Shown piece after piece: positions 56,674 to 64,000 of a DNA stretch of 64,000 bases (positions within the stretch are counted from its first letter, which is position 1; the number at the start of each line of letters is the position of its first letter). Source of the DNA: Sphingopyxis flava (GTDB lineage Bacteria > Pseudomonadota > Alphaproteobacteria > Sphingomonadales > Sphingomonadaceae); NCBI RefSeq assembly GCF_900168005.1, contig NZ_FUYP01000005.1, forward strand, positions 1 through 64,000. Direction: 5' to 3'. Made by a program: the position numbers and the translations under genes. The notes under the pieces were generated by a model, which was not told the origin of the DNA, did no database searches, and saw only the letters and a program-made list of their open reading frames with translations.

Positions 56674-57792
56674 CTAGTAGCCGTTCATCCGCGCAACCTG
56701 ATCGATGTGATAATGCACATCGCCCATATATTCGGCGAGCGTGCGGTCGCGTTTCATGTAAAGGCCGATATCATATTCGTCGGTCATCCCGATGCCCCCG
56801 TGCATCTGGACCCCCTCGCGCACCGCAAGGCCCGCAGCGCGTCCCGCTTTCGCCTTGGCGACAGAAACCATCAGCTTTGCGCCGGCGCTGCCCTCGTCGA
56901 GCAGCTGCTGCGCCTTCATCACGCTCGCGCGCGCGACCTCCATCTCGCCATAAAGATGTGCCGCGCGGTGCTGGAGCGCCTGGAACTCACCGATCAGGCG
57001 CCCGAACTGTTTGCGTTCCTTAAGATAGGTGATGGTCATATCCATCGCGCCCTGCCCGACGCCCACCATCTCCGCCGCAGCGCCGGTGCGCGTCGCAGCG
57101 AGCAAGGCTTCGAGAATCGCGTCTCCTGCGCCGACTTCTCCGATCACCGCATCGGCGTCGACCTCGACGCCATCGAGAGTGACGTGGCTTGCAAGGCTCG
57201 AGTCGACAAGGCGGCGCGGATCGGCGGTCAGACCCTTCGCGTCCTTGGGCACCGCGAACAGCGTGATCCCCCCGTCGGCCTTCGCGGCGACGATGTTCAT
57301 GTCGGCGACATGACCGTGAAGAACGAAGCTCTTCTTGCCGTCGAGGCGGAAGCCGTTGCCGCTGCGCGTCGCGGTCGCCTGGATGCGGTCGGGACGATGC
57401 TTCGCGCCCTCATCGATCGCGAGCGCGACGATCGCCTCGCCCGCTGCAATCGCGGGTAGCCAGCGGGCGGCCTGCGTGCCGCCCGCCTTCGCGAGCGCCG
57501 CGACCGCACCGACACTGGTCGACAGAAAGGGTGAAGGGGTCAGGTTACGGCCGATTTCCTCGAGCACGATACCCGCCTCCAGATGCCCCATGCCGAGACC
57601 GCCATGCTCCTCGGGAACGAGCATCCCGGGCAGCCCCATTTCGAGAAACTGCGCCCAAAGGTCGCGCGAGAAGCCGGTGGCATCGGCGCTGTCACGCAGC
57701 TGGCGGAGGTGCGAAACCGGGGCCTTTTCGGCCACGAAGGGCGCGATGCTGTCCTTGAGCATCGCCTGGTCGTCATTGTGGTAGAGCGGCAT
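56674..57792 (-). CDS. Acyl-CoA dehydrogenase, steroid/side-chain type
   Basis: 372 residues. ACAD N-, middle and C-domains with MLVPEEHGGLGMG, ALAIDEGAKH, RTGAAAEMVGVGQGAMDMTITYLKERKQFGRLIGEFQALQHR and HGGIGMTDEYDIG. No conserved Glu at the usual catalytic site is evident, so it may be the non-catalytic partner of a heterotetramer with the next gene. The pair starts are separated by 3 nt, as in FadE heteromers that degrade sterol side chains. Confidence 0.92.
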   Translation of the reverse strand: MPLYHNDDQAMLKDSIAPFVAEKAPVSHLRQLRDSADATGFSRDLWAQFLEMGLPGMLVPEEHGGLGMGHLEAGIVLEEIGRNLTPSPFLSTSVGAVAALAKAGGTQAARWLPAIAAGEAIVALAIDEGAKHRPDRIQATATRSGNGFRLDGKKSFVLHGHVADMNIVAAKADGGITLFAVPKDAKGLTADPRRLVDSSLASHVTLDGVEVDADAVIGEVGAGDAILEALLAATRTGAAAEMVGVGQGAMDMTITYLKERKQFGRLIGEFQALQHRAAHLYGEMEVARASVMKAQQLLDEGSAGAKLMVSVAKAKAGRAAGLAVREGVQMHGGIGMTDEYDIGLYMKRDRTLAEYMGDVHYHIDQVARMNGY

Positions 57793-57795
57793 GGA

Positions 57796-58977
57796 TCAGG
57801 CTCCGGGAAGGTCGAGGATACGCTTGGCGATGACGTTGAGCATGACTTCGCTCGTCCCGCCTTCGATCGAATTGGCCTTGGTGCGAAGCCAGGTGCGTGC
57901 ACGCGCACCGCCCTTGCTTTCCTCGCTGTCCCATTCGAGCGCGTCGCTGCCCCCGCCCGACATGACGAGTTCATGGCGCCGCTTGTTGAGCTCGGTTCCG
58001 ACATATTTCATCATGTTTGACGAGGCGGGATGTGCGCGGCCAGTCTTCCACATATCCATGAAACGCTCGCCCATCGCGCGGTAGGCAAAGACGTCGACGT
58101 CGAACGCCGCCATTTCGGCGCGCAGGATCGGATCGTCGAGTTCGCCATGGTCATTCTTGCCGAGCGACTGGGCAAAAAGCGCTCCGATACTGACCATATC
58201 GCCCCCGGCGCCGCCACCCGAGATCATCTCGCGCTCGTGACCGAGCAGATATTTTGCCACGTCCCAGCCGCGGTTGATTTCGCCCACGAACTGGGTCTTG
58301 GGCACCTTCACATCATCGAAGAAGGTTTCGCAGAAAGGCGAGTTGCCCGAAATCAGCAGGATCGGCTTCGTCGTGACGCCCGGGCTCTCCATGTCGAAGA
58401 GCATGAAGGTGATACCCTGATATTTGTTCGTCTTGTCGGTGCGAACGAGGCAGAAGATCCAGTCGGCCTTGTCGGCATAGCTTGTCCAGATCTTCGATCC
58501 GTTGACAACCCAGTGATCGCCCTTGTCCTCGCCGAAGGTCTGCAAACTGACGAGGTCGCTGCCCGAGCCGGGTTCGGAATAGCCCTGGCACCAGCGAATT
58601 TCGCCGCGTGCGATCTGGTTCAGATAGTGGACTTTCTGCTCCTCGGTCCCGAATTTGAGCAGCGCGGGGCCAAGCATCCAGATGCCAAAGCTCTGGAGCG
58701 GCGGGCGGGCGTTGATGCGCGCCATTTCTTGCTTGAGGATTTTCGTCTCTTCGGGCGAGAGGCCGGCGCCGCCATAGGCTTTCGGCCAGTCGGGGACGGT
58801 GTAGCCCTTGGCGACACAGCGATCGAGCCACAGCTTCTGCGCCTCATTCTTGAACTTGAACTTGCGGCCGCCCCAGCAAATGTCGTCCTCGTCGCGGACG
58901 GGCTCGCGCATTTCGGGGGGACAATTGGCTTCCAGCCACGCGCGCACGTCGGCGCGAAAGGCGTCCAGATCGCTCAT
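57796..58977 (-). CDS. Acyl-CoA dehydrogenase, partner subunit
   Basis: 393 residues. WCQGYSEPGSGSDLVSLQT, the FAD-binding DHWVVNGSKIWTSYADKADW, and ANSIEGGTSEVMLNVIAKRILDLPG are the canonical ACAD segments. It precedes the smaller ACAD by 3 nt, so they probably form an alpha2beta2 enzyme. First gene of the minus set, divergent from the SDR at 59147 across a 170-nt region with a palindrome. Confidence 0.94.
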   Translation of the reverse strand: MSDLDAFRADVRAWLEANCPPEMREPVRDEDDICWGGRKFKFKNEAQKLWLDRCVAKGYTVPDWPKAYGGAGLSPEETKILKQEMARINARPPLQSFGIWMLGPALLKFGTEEQKVHYLNQIARGEIRWCQGYSEPGSGSDLVSLQTFGEDKGDHWVVNGSKIWTSYADKADWIFCLVRTDKTNKYQGITFMLFDMESPGVTTKPILLISGNSPFCETFFDDVKVPKTQFVGEINRGWDVAKYLLGHEREMISGGGAGGDMVSIGALFAQSLGKNDHGELDDPILRAEMAAFDVDVFAYRAMGERFMDMWKTGRAHPASSNMMKYVGTELNKRRHELVMSGGGSDALEWDSEESKGGARARTWLRTKANSIEGGTSEVMLNVIAKRILDLPGA

Positions 58978-59019
58978 CTTCAGGCTCCTCTTCTGGCGCG
59001 CAAACTAAGGGGAGTCGCC

Positions 59020-59041
59020 AAGTTTACGCAAGCGTCAACTT
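59020..59041. promoter_or_regulatory. Candidate operator between divergent catabolic operons
   Basis: AAGTTTACGC / GCGTCAACTT form a near-perfect 22-nt palindrome (9 of 10 pairs). It lies 43 nt upstream of the ACAD operon and about 105 nt upstream of the SDR operon. The core TTACGC-AA-GCGT resembles the site at 62956. Confidence 0.5.
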
Positions 59042-59146
59042 GGGTAGGCCGACCTGCCGTTACGGCGCCGTAGCGTCGGATGGCTCGGCGTTGACGCGAC
59101 CTCTGGCGCCCCTAAGCTAGGTCGCAAAAGAAAAGGGGAGAGCAGG

Positions 59147-60007
59147 ATGATGCGATTCGCAGGCAAGGTCGCCGTCGTCACCGGCGCGGCATCGGGCATC
59201 GGCAAGGCGGCGGTCCTGAAACTCGCGGGCGAAGGCGCGCACGTCTTCGCCGCCGACATCGACGAAGCGGGCGGGCGGGCGCTGGCCGAGACCTCGAACG
59301 GCAAGATCGACTTCGTCCGCTGCGACGTCACCGAGCCCGCCGACATCGAAGCGCTGATGAACGCGGCCGCCGCGAGGGGAGGCGGTATCGACATTGTCTT
59401 CAACAATGCCGGCGCGGGCGGCGACCGCGCCCCGATCGATGAAATCACGCCCGAAGGTTGGGACCGGACGATGGACCTGCTTTTGAAATCGGTGGCGATG
59501 GGCATCCGCTACGCAAGCGTGCACATGAAGGGCCGCAGCGGCGCATCGATCATCAACACTGCGAGCGTCGCGGCGCTGGGTGCGGGCTATTCTCCTACCG
59601 CCTATGCTGTGGCCAAGGCGGGCGTGCTGCACCTCACCAAGGTCTCAGCGACCGATCTTGCCCGATATGGCATTCGCGTGAACGCGATCTGCCCCGGCTT
59701 CATCAACACCGACATCTTTACCTCCTCGCTCGAAGTCCCCGAGGCGAGCAAGGGTGCGGCCAAGGCCATCATCGCCGACATGAGCGCCCATGCACAGCCG
59801 GTCGCGCGCGGCGGCCAGCCGGAGGACATCGCAAACGCCGTCGCCTATCTGGCGAGCGAGGAATCCTCGTTCATGACCGGCACGCACCTGCTGGTCGACG
59901 GCGGCCTGACGATCGGCCAGCGCCACGCCTGGGATCCTGAAACGCCGGGACTGTTCGATGCGCTGACGCAGATGGAGGAAGCCGCCAGGGCCGGGGCGGG
60001 CGCGTGA
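59147..60007 (+). CDS. Short-chain dehydrogenase/reductase
   Basis: 286 residues. TGAASGIG cofactor motif, FNNAGAGG, catalytic YAVAK, and the C-terminal ASEESSFMTGTHLLVDGGLTIG. ~25 extra C-terminal residues after the usual end. The family suggests alcohol or hydroxyacyl oxidation; the substrate is not known. GGGGAG lies 7 nt upstream of the double ATG. The stop overlaps the GTG start of the next gene by 4 nt, so it is translated together with the two transporters. Confidence 0.92.
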   Translation: MMRFAGKVAVVTGAASGIGKAAVLKLAGEGAHVFAADIDEAGGRALAETSNGKIDFVRCDVTEPADIEALMNAAAARGGGIDIVFNNAGAGGDRAPIDEITPEGWDRTMDLLLKSVAMGIRYASVHMKGRSGASIINTASVAALGAGYSPTAYAVAKAGVLHLTKVSATDLARYGIRVNAICPGFINTDIFTSSLEVPEASKGAAKAIIADMSAHAQPVARGGQPEDIANAVAYLASEESSFMTGTHLLVDGGLTIGQRHAWDPETPGLFDALTQMEEAARAGAGA

Positions 60008-61422
60008 ACGCTGCGGCGGGGCCGGCGCGGCTGCCGCTGCGGCTCAAGATGTTCCACGGCCTCGGCAGCATTGCCTACGGGGTCAAGGACAACGGCTTTT
60101 CGACATTCCTGCTGCTGTTCTACAATCAGGTGCTGGGGATGGACGCAAAGCTGGTCAGCTTTGCCTTGATGCTCGCGCTCGTCCTCGACGCTTTCGTTGA
60201 CCCCGTCATCGGCTATCTCTCCGACCAGACGCACACCCGCTGGGGCCGCCGCCTGCCCTGGCTCTATCTCGCCCCGATCCCTCTCGCCTTTGCCTGGTTC
60301 GCGCTGTGGACGCCGGACCCCAATGCAGCGCCCGGCTTCTGGCACCTCGTTATCGTCGCGGTGATCGTGCGCAGCCTCGTGTCCTGCTGCGAAGTGCCCT
60401 CGGTCGCGCTGCTGCCCGAGCTGACACGCGACTATGACGAGCGCACGACGTTGATGCGCTATCGCTACCTCTTTGGCTGGGCGGGCGGACTGCTGATGCT
60501 CTTCCTCGCCTACGACCTGTTCCTCGCCAAGTCGCTGCTCGCGGTCGAGGGCTATTATCAATATGGCTTGTTCGGCGGGCTGCTGATGGCGGCGACGGTG
60601 CTGATCTCGGCCGCGGGGCAGCATCGCTGGGCCGCGCGCTGGCCCGCGCGCAAGCCCTCGGCCTTCAGCATCGGGACCGCCTTTCGCGAGATACGCGAGT
60701 CGCTCGGCCACCCCGCCTTTCTCGTGCTGCTCGCCGCGGGCGCGATCGCCTACACCAGCCAGGGGATCACCTTCTCCATTTCCAACTATCTCTACCTCTT
60801 CATCTGGCGCTTCTCGCCCGAAGCCTTCATGATTTACCCTTGGGTGCTGTTCGCAAGCGTGGTGGGCACCTTCCTGCTCGTCGGACCCGCGCACCGCCGC
60901 TTTGGCAAACGGACCACGGCGATCGCCGGCGGGCTGATCGGCATGGCCTTCTGGGTCACGCCCTTCGTGCTGCGCCATCTGCATCTCTGGCCAGCCGAGG
61001 GCGGCGCGGCGTCGACCGCCGGCCTCTTCATCTTCTTTTTCCTCGCCAACCTGTTCAGCGTGTCGGTGATGATCTCGGGCGGTTCGATGATTGCCGATAT
61101 CGTCGAGGCGTCCGAAGTGCAGACCGGGCGCCGCAGCGAGGGCACCTTCTTCGCGGGCAATTTCTTCATGCAGAAATGCGCAACGGGGCTTGGAATTTTC
61201 GTCACCGGGCTCCTCGTCGACCTTGCCGGGATTCCGGAGAAGGCCGATCCAGCCAAGGTGCCGGAAACCGTTATCGACAATTTCTCCTTCTATTACTGTG
61301 CGCTCGTGATCCTGTGCGCGGTGCTGTCGGCGCTGATCTTCCGCCATTATCCGATCAACCGCGAGGATCATGAGGCACGCGTCGCCGCGCTTGCCGCCGC
61401 CGAGGCCGGTGCCGAGCGATGA
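60004..61422 (+). CDS. GPH-family (MFS_2) transporter, copy A
   Basis: 472 residues, 12 membrane segments. [47 protein letters not shown] and [17 protein letters not shown] are the sodium:galactoside symporter-like signatures. The substrate is unknown; nothing nearby encodes sugar enzymes, while fatty-acid/steroid enzymes surround it. GTG start at 60004 overlaps the SDR stop (GTGA), and the end overlaps the second transporter (ATGA). Confidence 0.9.
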   Translation: MNAAAGPARLPLRLKMFHGLGSIAYGVKDNGFSTFLLLFYNQVLGMDAKLVSFALMLALVLDAFVDPVIGYLSDQTHTRWGRRLPWLYLAPIPLAFAWFALWTPDPNAAPGFWHLVIVAVIVRSLVSCCEVPSVALLPELTRDYDERTTLMRYRYLFGWAGGLLMLFLAYDLFLAKSLLAVEGYYQYGLFGGLLMAATVLISAAGQHRWAARWPARKPSAFSIGTAFREIRESLGHPAFLVLLAAGAIAYTSQGITFSISNYLYLFIWRFSPEAFMIYPWVLFASVVGTFLLVGPAHRRFGKRTTAIAGGLIGMAFWVTPFVLRHLHLWPAEGGAASTAGLFIFFFLANLFSVSVMISGGSMIADIVEASEVQTGRRSEGTFFAGNFFMQKCATGLGIFVTGLLVDLAGIPEKADPAKVPETVIDNFSFYYCALVILCAVLSALIFRHYPINREDHEARVAALAAAEAGAER

Positions 61423-62873
61423 CGCCCAGCCCTCTCCCCGCCCAGGTTCCGACCCGCATCAAGGCCGCGCATGGCCTTGGCAGCGTCACGCTCGGGATCA
61501 AGGAGTCGGGGCTCACCACCTTTTTCATGATCTATTACAATCAGGTGCTGGGGTTCGATCCGCGCGTGGTGTCGCTGATCCTGATCGGGGCCATGGTGAT
61601 CGATGCGATGGTAGATCCACTGATCGGCCGTCTCTCCGATGCCACGCGCACGCGCCTGGGGAGGCGGCTGCCCTGGCTCTATGGCGCGGCCCTGCCGATG
61701 GCCATCGCCTGGGCGCTGCTCTGGATGTCCCCCGACATCGCGGCGCATTCGGCGCTGGGGCTGTTCCTCAATGTTGTCGCGGTGCGCGTGCTCGTGTCGG
61801 CATGCGAAATTCCGTCCGTCTCGCTCGTCGCCGAACTGACCCGCGACTATGACGAGCGCACCGCCTTGATGCGCTATCGCTTCCTGTTCGGCTGGCTCGG
61901 CGGATTGCTCGCGGTCACGCTGGCCTATGGTTATTTTCTAAGGTCTGACGATCCGGCGACCAACGGCCTGCTCGATCCTTCGGGCTACGCCGCCTTCGGC
62001 CTCTTCGGCGCGGCGCTGATCCTCTTCTCGACCCTCGGCTCCGCGCTCGGGCAGCAGCGCCGCATTCTCGCCCTGCCGCCGCCGCGCGCTGGTGCGCACC
62101 CCAGCAAGGCGATGTTCGCCGACATCATCCTCGCCTTTCGCAATCCCGCCTTTGTCGCGCTCGTCAGCGGCGCATTGTTCATCACCACCGGCTATGCGAC
62201 GACGATTGCCTCGACCAATTATATGATGCTCTATGTCTGGCAAATGAGCGACGCGCAGCTCGCCTGGTATCCGGCGGGCCTCGCGATCGCGGTCTTTGGC
62301 GCATTCGCGGCGGTCGGCCATGCCCACCGCCGCTTCGGGAAGCGCGACACCGCGGTCGGCGCGGCGCTCGCGAGCGGCGCAATCGCCTTCCTCCCCTACG
62401 CCGCGCGCAACCTCGGATGGTGGCCCGAACTCGGCGGTTGGCCCTCGATGGGGCTGCTGCTGTCGCTCCAGACTGCTTCGCTCTTCGGACTGATCGTTGC
62501 GACGATTTCGGCCTCGTCGATGGTAGCCGAGATCGTCGAGGCGCACGAAGTCGACCATGGCACGCGAATTGAGGGCGTCTTTTTCGCCGGCTATCTGATG
62601 GTTCAGAAATTCGGCCAGGCGCTCGGTATCTTTCTCGTCGGCCAGCTCGTCGCTTATGCCGGTCTCACCGAGCAGATCCGTCCCGAAGACTGGCCCGCGA
62701 GCACCGCCGCGACGATGGCATGGATCTTTGCGGGACTGATGATTTTGATCGGGATCATGGCGGCGCTCGGACTGCGGCGCTATGCTATCGATCGGGCCAG
62801 CCACGAAGCCCGGCTTGCGACCCTCGCCGCGACCCCGCAGAATTTCACGGATCGCGGGAAACCGCGGCCGTAA
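61419..62873 (+). CDS. GPH-family (MFS_2) transporter, copy B
   Basis: 484 residues and 12 membrane segments. It is a tandem paralogue of copy A, with [46 protein letters not shown] and [17 protein letters not shown] aligned through the protein. The shared N-terminal half is the most similar part. The second gene is coupled by a 4-nt overlap (ATGA). Two similar carriers may form a heteromer or have different ligands; the sequence does not tell. Confidence 0.9.
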   Translation: MTPSPLPAQVPTRIKAAHGLGSVTLGIKESGLTTFFMIYYNQVLGFDPRVVSLILIGAMVIDAMVDPLIGRLSDATRTRLGRRLPWLYGAALPMAIAWALLWMSPDIAAHSALGLFLNVVAVRVLVSACEIPSVSLVAELTRDYDERTALMRYRFLFGWLGGLLAVTLAYGYFLRSDDPATNGLLDPSGYAAFGLFGAALILFSTLGSALGQQRRILALPPPRAGAHPSKAMFADIILAFRNPAFVALVSGALFITTGYATTIASTNYMMLYVWQMSDAQLAWYPAGLAIAVFGAFAAVGHAHRRFGKRDTAVGAALASGAIAFLPYAARNLGWWPELGGWPSMGLLLSLQTASLFGLIVATISASSMVAEIVEAHEVDHGTRIEGVFFAGYLMVQKFGQALGIFLVGQLVAYAGLTEQIRPEDWPASTAATMAWIFAGLMILIGIMAALGLRRYAIDRASHEARLATLAATPQNFTDRGKPRP

Positions 62874-62955
62874 CGGAAGAATGCGCCGCCACGCGGCAGC
62901 CGGCAATTTTCTGTGCGGCGGGACTTGGCAAAGGGGGGCGAATCGGTCCAAAGGC

Positions 62956-62969
62956 TTACGTGAACGTAA
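62956..62969. promoter_or_regulatory. Palindromic operator-like site upstream of the third acyl-CoA dehydrogenase
   Basis: TTACGT-GA-ACGTAA, a perfect palindrome 17 nt before the ATG at 62987. Its core matches the site at 59020. Such TTACGT/ACGTAA sites are typical of TetR-type fatty-acid degradation repressors, which is inference. Confidence 0.5.
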
Positions 62970-62986
62970 AGGGAAAGGAAGCACCG

Positions 62987-64000
62987 ATGGATTTCGACCT
63001 CACCGAGCGGCAGAAGCACTGGCAGGGCCGCGTGCGCGAATTCATCGAGCGCAAGATCCGCCCCGCCGTGGCCACCTACAAGGAGCAGGACCGCACCGGC
63101 GACCGCTGGAAGGTCATCGAGGTCGTCGAGGACCTCAAGGCCGAGGCGAAGGCCGCAGGCATCTGGAACCTGTTCATGCCGCCGCGCAGCGCCGCGCACC
63201 ATCATGTCGACGAAAGCTTCGAGTTCGACGGCCCCGGGCTCACCAACCTTGAATATGCGCTGTGCGCCGAGGAGATGGGACGCGTGGGCTTTGCAAGCGA
63301 GGTGTTCAACTGCTCAGCGCCCGACACCGGGAATATGGAGGTGTTCCACCGCTACGGCACGCGCGCGCAGAAGGAGCGCTGGCTGAAGCCGCTCATGAAC
63401 GGCGAGATTCGCTCCGCCTTCCTGATGACCGAGCCCGCAGTTGCCTCGTCCGATGCGACCAATATCGAGACGCGCATCGAGCGCGACGGGGACGACTATG
63501 TCATCAACGGCCGCAAATGGTGGTCGTCGGGCCTCGGCGACCCGCGCTGCAAGGTCGCGATCGTGATGGGCAAGACCGATTTCGGCGCGAAGCGCCACCA
63601 GCAGCAGTCGATGCTCGCAGTGCCGATGGACACGCCCGGGATCAGGGTGCTGCGCCACCTTCCGGTCTTTGGCTATGACGACGCGCCGCACGGCCATATG
63701 GAGGTCGAGCTCAAGGACGTGCGCGTCAACGCCGAAGAGGCGATGCTGCTCGGCGAAGGCCGCGGCTTTGAAATCGCGCAGGGCCGCCTCGGGCCGGGCC
63801 GCATCCACCACTGCATGCGCACGATCGGCGTCGCCGAGGAAGCGCTTGAAAAAATGTGCAAGCGGCTCCAGTCGCGCGTCGCCTTCGGCAAGACCATTGC
63901 CGAACATAGTATCTGGGAACAGCGGATCGCACGCGCCCGCATCGACATCGAGATGACGCGCCTCCTTTGCCTCAAGGCGGCCGATATGATGGACAAGATC
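62987..64000 (+). CDS. Acyl-CoA dehydrogenase, partial (runs off right edge)
   Basis: 338 codons are visible, starting [19 protein letters not shown] behind [37 protein letters not shown] and [24 protein letters not shown] place it in the ACAD10/11-like branch, which acts on medium or branched substrates. Flavin-binding and substrate segments look intact; the catalytic end is beyond the window. It follows the transporter genes by 113 nt with the palindrome at 62956 in between, suggesting its own promoter. Confidence 0.93.
   Translation, partial: MDFDLTERQKHWQGRVREFIERKIRPAVATYKEQDRTGDRWKVIEVVEDLKAEAKAAGIWNLFMPPRSAAHHHVDESFEFDGPGLTNLEYALCAEEMGRVGFASEVFNCSAPDTGNMEVFHRYGTRAQKERWLKPLMNGEIRSAFLMTEPAVASSDATNIETRIERDGDDYVINGRKWWSSGLGDPRCKVAIVMGKTDFGAKRHQQQSMLAVPMDTPGIRVLRHLPVFGYDDAPHGHMEVELKDVRVNAEEAMLLGEGRGFEIAQGRLGPGRIHHCMRTIGVAEEALEKMCKRLQSRVAFGKTIAEHSIWEQRIARARIDIEMTRLLCLKAADMMDKI

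Overview
The window is G+C-rich chromosomal DNA from an alphaproteobacterium. Gene content and order (xseA-DUF2093-M23 peptidase divergent from purD, HIG1-domain protein with PduO, queuosine-precursor transporter with argB, a large TonB-dependent receptor, paired M16 peptidases, acyl-CoA dehydrogenase and GPH-type transporter clusters) point to Sphingomonadales, most like Sphingopyxis or a close relative. That assignment is inferred from protein style and synteny; there is no rRNA or tRNA gene to confirm it. I see no CRISPR array, prophage or integron. The only mobile element is an ISAs1-family transposase cut by the left edge.

Layout. 1-660: the IS end and a 60-residue secreted peptide. 808-2734 (minus): ung, a TauE-like exporter and yaiI, overlapping by 4 nt. 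2891-3609 (plus): hisE and a HIT hydrolase. 3745-13534 (plus): alpha-2-macroglobulin and its partner penicillin-binding protein 1C, then an amino acid permease. 13575-23464 (minus): a Bcr/CflA-type exporter, two tandem 961-residue M16 zinc peptidases around a 100-residue unknown protein, and a penicillin-acylase-family hydrolase. 23595-26174: clpB. 26226-32633 (minus): a small periplasmic protein, a TonB-dependent receptor, a LytM lipoprotein, DUF2093 and xseA. 32632-34574 (plus): purD, whose start codon overlaps that of xseA on the other strand, and a membrane-anchored helix-hairpin-helix protein. 34671-41035: a CNNM/CorC protein, an OmpA-like lipoprotein, and a compact minus-strand run queuosine transporter-argB-yggT-folD-lipoprotein-marC.

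41550-44933 is the most unusual part: nupC converges on a minus-strand operon of a YqcI/YcgG (GntA-like) haem-dependent hydroxylase, a DUF1989 protein (related to carboxyguanidine deiminase subunits) and a TupA-like ATP-grasp ligase. These three look like a small pathway for a guanidino or N-hydroxy metabolite. 45443-49814 (minus): an epoxide hydrolase, a 3-hydroxyacyl-CoA dehydrogenase, and the ergothioneine genes egtD and egtB. 49944-55745: PduO, a HIG1 protein, GluQRS, an HNH endonuclease, PEP carboxylase and a lipoprotein.

55835-64000 is a catabolic region: two SDR enzymes, a pair of acyl-CoA dehydrogenases, two tandem GPH-type transporters and a third acyl-CoA dehydrogenase running off the right edge. 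Related TTACGy-NN-rCGT palindromes lie in two of its promoter regions and suggest one shared repressor. Almost all start choices rest on Shine-Dalgarno spacing and family length judged by eye; no database search was possible.
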